The position numbers and the translations under genes were made by a program. From the NCBI GenBank assembly GCA_033439685.1, contig JAUEDM010000008.1:868001-932000 (forward strand): 64,000 nucleotides of DNA. The letters run 5' to 3'. Positions 59,777-64,000 of this stretch are shown one piece after another (the stretch's first letter is position 1; every line of letters starts with the position of its first letter). Source of the DNA: Apodospora peruviana. Lineage: Eukaryota; Ascomycota; Sordariomycetes; Sordariales; Lasiosphaeriaceae. A model generated the notes under the pieces. It saw nothing but the letters and a program-made list of their open reading frames with translations, did no database searches and had not been told where the DNA came from.

Positions 59777-60916
59777 GGCTGCGCGAGCCGGAAAAGGAAG
59801 CTACGAAGAACCGAGACAATCTCTGATTAGTGAGAATTTCCCTCGAGTTCCTCCTGTGATCTAGCTTACTGTCCGTCATGTTGTCTTGTTTGTCCAGGTT
59901 GATGGACCTAGTTGGCTGTGAATGCTGCAAAGAACTTATGTCGATGTGGATGCTGGTTGTTGAGAGAGCTGGTGGTTCTGGACCTCGATGGTGGTCTTGG
60001 TGGGCGTGGGAAGAGAAAGCAGAAGGACTGAGGGAGGACTTGGACCGCTTATCACTACTTCGAATGATCGTAAACGCAATGAGTAACATGCAGTTTTCCA
60101 CTTACAGCGTGGTAATTGTGCCTGGTCGTCCTGTCACGGCTACCGGACCGATATGAGATTTGCACAATTGAGCTCAGTCCAGACCAGATATTGATACGCA
60201 TGACCTATTGTTTCAATCCAGTGTGGCTAAGTTGGAATACTTTGTAACAACAAGATTGCTTACTCGCGTTGATCATGGTCTTTACTCATCTGATCGTGGT
60301 GTTCACAGTCAATATCATCCCCACCCGAGCCTGGCGTCATACCTCTCTGGGCTCATTCCACCACAGTTAATCATCTCAGTATTCTCTTTATGCTGTTCTC
60401 ACACCTCCAAGGTCATGGGGAGGTCCATTGACATGAGGTCAAGAAGACGTACGGAATCACACGCAGTATCTCGCCCATTCCTTGAACATGCAGAGGATTG
60501 CTCATCCTAAACTGACAAGCTCAGCCGTGCCAATCTATCAGCGACATCCTGCTCAATCGTCTTCCCAACATGAAAGCCAGATACCTATCCATGAGAATAG
60601 CCAAGGTTACTCACCCCAGCAGTCATTGCATTCTTCCTCTCCCTCCTTAACCTTGTCCGTTCCGCTTCGGTCATGTCGCCCCTCTCCCCCAAGCCGTCGG
60701 CAGCTCATCACACACCACACGCCGCCTGCTGCATCATTAGCACAACTCTCACTCAGCCTCCCATTCCCTACAAGCATATCCACCACCGCCACATTCAAGC
60801 ATTTGGCCGCCCTCACAAGCTCAAGCTCCGACTTCCAACCAGGGTATCAGGGTACTCACACCACTCAGCCAGACTCCCTTTCTCCTTGATAGAACAGTCT
60901 TCACAGTAACCATTAC
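59777..60916. other. Intergenic region
   Basis: Upstream of the uncharacterised gene, with its likely leader exon near 59880. Plus-strand ORFs at 60482-60909 are not protein-like. The 5S rRNA gene follows. Confidence 0.4.
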
Positions 60917-61035
60917 ACATACGGCCATAGATAGTGGAAAGCTCGGGATCCCGTCCGCTCTCCCATAGATAAGCCACTAATCGCTAGACTAGTAGTTGGG
61001 TCGGTGACGACCAGCGAATCCCTGGTGCTGTATGT
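60917..61035 (+). rRNA. 5S ribosomal RNA
   Basis: A 119-nt stretch with the ascomycete 5S pattern: it begins acatacggccatag and ends ctggtgctgtatgt, which pair as helix I. It contains gggatcccgtccgctctccc (loop B/helix III) and the internal control region tagtagttgggtcggtgacg followed by accagcgaatccct. Filamentous fungi carry dispersed single 5S genes outside the rDNA array, as here. It is the variant with ccatagataagccactaa rather than the more common cgtacttaagccacac type. Transcribed by RNA polymerase III from internal promoters. Confidence 0.92.
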
Positions 61036-61038
61036 TTC

Positions 61039-61054
61039 TTTTCCTTTCTTTTTT
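61039..61054 (+). terminator. RNA polymerase III terminator
   Basis: T4 (61039-61042) and T6 (61049-61054) runs on the sense strand a few bases after the 5S rRNA end. Confidence 0.8.
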
Positions 61055-61708
61055 CCCCCATCCTATCTCACAAGGACGATTCGCGAGCCGAGACAAACAA
61101 AATGGAGAGACTTCATTTGATGACAATATAAACAAGAAGATGAAAACAAACAAGGAAATTTCATGTCATCATCTAAGAAATGAACTGTAAAACCTGTAGT
61201 TCTCTTGTTTTGATGGATGCGCTTTGAGGTGATAAGAGGTATATTACACCGCTTTCCCGCCCGCCTCCAACTTTCACCGTCGACGATCAACCGCAACACA
61301 CTAGGGCTACTCTAACCACCAAATATCTAGTAAACGCTGTATCAATCCCTACCCTCCTCATGGCTCTCACCCGCCGCCTGCGCAGATCGCACCGAATAGA
61401 CCCCCGTGTGATAGAGGTGATGGGCAGAAATGGGAGCAGGAATGCGATGGCTCAAAGTTAAACTCCTCTTCACCTGCCTGTGCTAGAATCAGTTCTTGAC
61501 GAATGCAATGCTAACAGCAATCGTTGTGTATACACAACTGGTACAAGTGCTCAAACACAGCCGGTCACCCAAAAAACAGACGGTGTCTCCTTCTGCCCAT
61601 ATCGTTCCTCCCGAAATCTTTGCTCCAGAATTTTTTGCCTGATTCGTCACATCCTTCTGCCTCATCGTGGCTCGCCCATTCCGGTGTCTCCTCCTGTCCT
61701 GGTGCTTT
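61055..61708. other. Intergenic region
   Basis: Between the 5S gene and the eIF3e stop codon. No gene recognised; presumably includes the eIF3e 3' UTR. Confidence 0.45.
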
Positions 61709-63123
61709 CTACCTACTAGCAACAGCGGCACTGAGGACCTGTGTCCGGAAGAAACCACCCTTGGTCCGCTCGATAACCTGCTGATACACGGAGCTGGGCG
61801 GGTGGTTCATGACGACTGTGCCCTCCTTGTAGTCAATCTTGGCGTCAAGCCTCGTGTCGCGGATCAGATTGACAATCCATTTCTCCGCGTCCTCGTCGTT
61901 GAGACCCAAGCGGGCGCTCAAATCCTTCAGAGAAATACGGGCGTGGATCTTGCAGTAGCTCTCGAAGATCAGATGGCGCGCAGAGTCGACAAAGTCGTCA
62001 GCGTGGGCAAGCAGGAAGAAGTCGCTCCTAAGGACCTCCTCGGCTAGGACCAGCTGGTTCTGTGCCTCCTCAAAGTCGAAATCGATGCAGAGAGCATGCA
62101 CGAACCGGGTGACGGGGTCCTGGTACTCGTACGATTCCTGCTTAACGATCCGGACAATGTCCTTCATCTGCTTCTGTTGGATGCCCTGGTTCTTGGCGCG
62201 GCCGCGGCTAGTAATCACGGCCACCGTCAGGTAGCGGAGGATCCACGGGCAGTTGGCCTGGATGGTGTTGATGTAGCCGGCGTTGAAGAAGAGCTCGAGG
62301 AGGGGCTCGCGCGCCTTGTCGTAGTTGAAGAGAGGAAAGAGCGCCCAGTGGATGAGCGAGGTGCGGTGTTGCAGCTGGGCCAGGGGGTTGTTGGCCAGCT
62401 TTGTGTCGATGCTCTCGCGGACCTTCTGCAGCTCCTCCATGGCGGACTCCCACTGCATGCCCAGAATCTCGCAGGCCAGTCTACCCCATGTTGCGTAGGC
62501 CACCTTGTCGTTGTCGGTAGAGAGGATGCGGAATCGGTACAGGAGCTCGGATGCGTCGCCGTAGTTGCCGCAGCTGTATTGTAGGTTTCCGAGGTCGTAA
62601 AGGGCGTTTACCATCTCGATCGTGACCTAGCGTTGCAAACGCCGTCAGAAGCAATATCCAACACTACAAACTTCAGCACCAAACTTACATCATACTCCTT
62701 CTTCAGAAACTCCAAATTGGCAACCTTGTCGCTCCTGAGCTTTTCGACGACATCGTCCCGCGCCAAGAGCTCGGTGATCTTCTTGGTCTCCTGCTCATAT
62801 GTCTCCAGCTGGCTGAAGACCTTTTGTCTCCTCTCGGAGAACTCTGCGGGCGTGTTGTCGACGTCGAGACCCTCAAGCTGGCAGTACAGGTTGGCAACGT
62901 AGTCGGTCATGTTGGTGTTCTTGAGCAGCGAGTATTTCGCCTGGGTGATCACGCGCGCCTTTTGCTCATCCTTGACATCGCCCGACTCCTCGTCAACTAG
63001 CTGTCCGGCGCTGAACTCCAGCAGGGGAAAGATCATGTGGCGGTCGAGATGCGGGGCGAGCTTGAGCATGAGGTCGTACTCCTCCACCGAAGGGGCGCCG
63101 TTGGCGGCGGTCGTGGACGCCAT
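61709..63123 (-). CDS. Translation initiation factor eIF3 subunit e (INT6)
   Basis: 450 aa from two exons (63123-62689, 62626-61709), one 62-nt intron (GTAAGT...CTAG, phase 0). The N-terminal eIF3e domain is clear (YDLMLKLAPHLDRHMIFPLLEFSAGQ, YVANLYCQLEGLD). The helical repeat part has MVNALYDLGNLQYSCGNYGDASELLYRFR and ILSTDNDKVAYATWGRLACEIL. The PCI domain occupies about 240-420 (ILRYLTVAVI ... ARHLIFESYCKIHARISLKDLSARLGL ... DYKEGTVVMNHP). Length is normal for the family. The protein is a scaffold subunit of eIF3 in the cytoplasm. Divergent from the mL49 gene with 448 bp between starts. Confidence 0.95.
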
Positions 63124-63571
63124 ATTTGCTATTTGATCGATCGGCAGATTTGAGATATCGGTACCGATAAGTATGCGTTTCCTCGAAAGAAGGCCAGATT
63201 GGGGGGTATGCGCCGCTTTTGAGTAGAAATGGCGAGGTCAAGTTTCCCAGTCGGCTTGAAGTTCTACCGCCTAATTTTGGTGATGGTGGTGTCTGTGAAT
63301 CTTTGGTGGGGTCAAAAATTGGGAAAATGCCATCCACAATGGTGGTCCATGGGGTGCATGCGGGCAGCCACACCAGTTTCACAAAGAGGCTGAGAGCGCC
63401 GCCGGGTCTTACATAAGCGGTGCCGGCAAATACATCCGCCGACAGCCGAGAATTTTCGAGATCGCCAAGACTTACCGGGCGAAGCTCAGGTACAACGACG
63501 ACAGAGAGGCGCATCGCAAGGAAAGTCAGTCGCCGGGACGAAATCACGCTCGTTTCCCAACCATAATCACA
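63124..63571. promoter_or_regulatory. Bidirectional promoter region (eIF3e / mL49)
   Basis: 448 bp between two divergent housekeeping start codons, one cytosolic translation factor and one mitochondrial ribosomal protein. No specific element identified. Confidence 0.45.
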
Positions 63572-64000
63572 ATGCTGCGCCCGAATACCATCTGCAGGGC
63601 GAGCCCGTCGCAACTGCGGTGCCTCCTGACCGCCCAAATCCCGGCGATCACGACAACTCCTTCCCTCCTTCAGAACCAAACTGTAAGCATCAGAGCAAAG
63701 TCGACAATAAACAAACATGCCCGACCAAAGCACGGCGAGCGAGCCCTCCAAGCAATGGCAGCTGCTGCTGCAACCCAAACACCAGAAGGAGACGCGTCAT
63801 CAAAACGAACCAGATCAGCGAAATCGTCCAAAACAACAACGAAACCGACGGAGCAAACGATCCCAGTACAGCCAGCAGCCGAGGCGCCGAGCAGACCGCC
63901 TCCGCCATTCCTCGTCAACCGGACACCCTCAAACAACTTGCCCATCTACCTGGTCAAGAAGCGCGGCGGCAACAAGAAGCTGACCCTCATCCGCAAGCTC
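63572..64000 (+). CDS. IMG2: Mitochondrial large ribosomal subunit protein mL49 (Img2), N-terminal part
   Basis: Open from ATG 63572 to the right edge (143 codons), no intron so far. It begins with a mitochondrial presequence rich in Arg, Ser and Thr and lacking acidic residues (MLRPNTICRASPSQLRCLLT). A low-complexity Ala/Lys/Thr linker follows. The start of the conserved domain is PPPPFLVNRTPSNNLPIYLVKKRGGNKKLTLIRKL, which is the Img2/mL49 signature. In yeast Img2 is needed for mitochondrial translation and mtDNA maintenance. The rest lies beyond the window. Confidence 0.85.
   Translation, partial: MLRPNTICRASPSQLRCLLTAQIPAITTTPSLLQNQTVSIRAKSTINKHARPKHGERALQAMAAAAATQTPEGDASSKRTRSAKSSKTTTKPTEQTIPVQPAAEAPSRPPPPFLVNRTPSNNLPIYLVKKRGGNKKLTLIRKL

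Noticed and set aside
1..64000. tRNA genes and CRISPR arrays.
   Set aside because: No stretch with paired A/B boxes and a cloverleaf was found by eye, and there are no regularly spaced identical direct repeats with unique spacers; the only clear structural RNA is the 5S gene.

Overview
The window is nuclear DNA of a filamentous ascomycete (Pezizomycotina, probably a Sordariomycete; species not determinable). The evidence is short 50-110 nt GT-AG introns with CTAAC/CTGAC-like branch sites, compact genes on both strands, a dispersed 5S rRNA gene, Tad-like LINE fragments, and families typical of this group (DUF4360, rhodopsin-domain receptor-like protein, Dal5-family and UNC93-like transporters, HeLo/DUF7580, C2H2-ULD_2, NACHT-ankyrin NLR). 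Exon structures were built by hand from splice consensus and frame continuity.

Layout. 0-3 kb: three small secreted proteins (one cut by the left edge, an RNase T1-like protein with one changed active-site position, and a DUF4360 protein). 3.8-14.8 kb: a cytochrome P450, then housekeeping genes (CCCH/FG nucleoporin Nup42/Amo1, CUE-domain Cue3/ASCC2 homologue, ribosomal protein uS10, gamma-butyrobetaine dioxygenase-like carnitine enzyme with a minisatellite tail). 16-21.8 kb: a secreted GH5 glycosidase (GC-AG intron), an eight-exon LLM flavin monooxygenase with a 13-nt microexon, and a ToxD-like MDR oxidoreductase.

22.0-34.6 kb is an accessory island: two diverged copies of a ~110-bp repeat in inverted orientation bound two LINE remnants of different families, a remnant of a DUF3435 (Starship-captain-type tyrosine recombinase) gene, and, between them, an intact divergent gene pair: HeLo/DUF7580 protein and C2H2-ULD_2 protein. 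These families belong to the fungal NLR/programmed-cell-death repertoire. This is the most interesting part of the window.

35-46.2 kb is an oxidation/transport block: UNC93-like transporter, Baeyer-Villiger-type FAD monooxygenase, Dal5-family MFS transporter, and a second LLM monooxygenase that also uses a GC-AG intron. 46.7-50.2 kb is a decayed NACHT-ankyrin NLR. 50.9-52.6 kb is a rhodopsin-domain membrane protein. It is followed by 6 kb without recognisable genes, an unrecognised three-exon gene (58.6-59.8 kb), a 5S rRNA gene with Pol III terminator, eIF3e, and the start of mitochondrial ribosomal protein mL49 (cut by the right edge).
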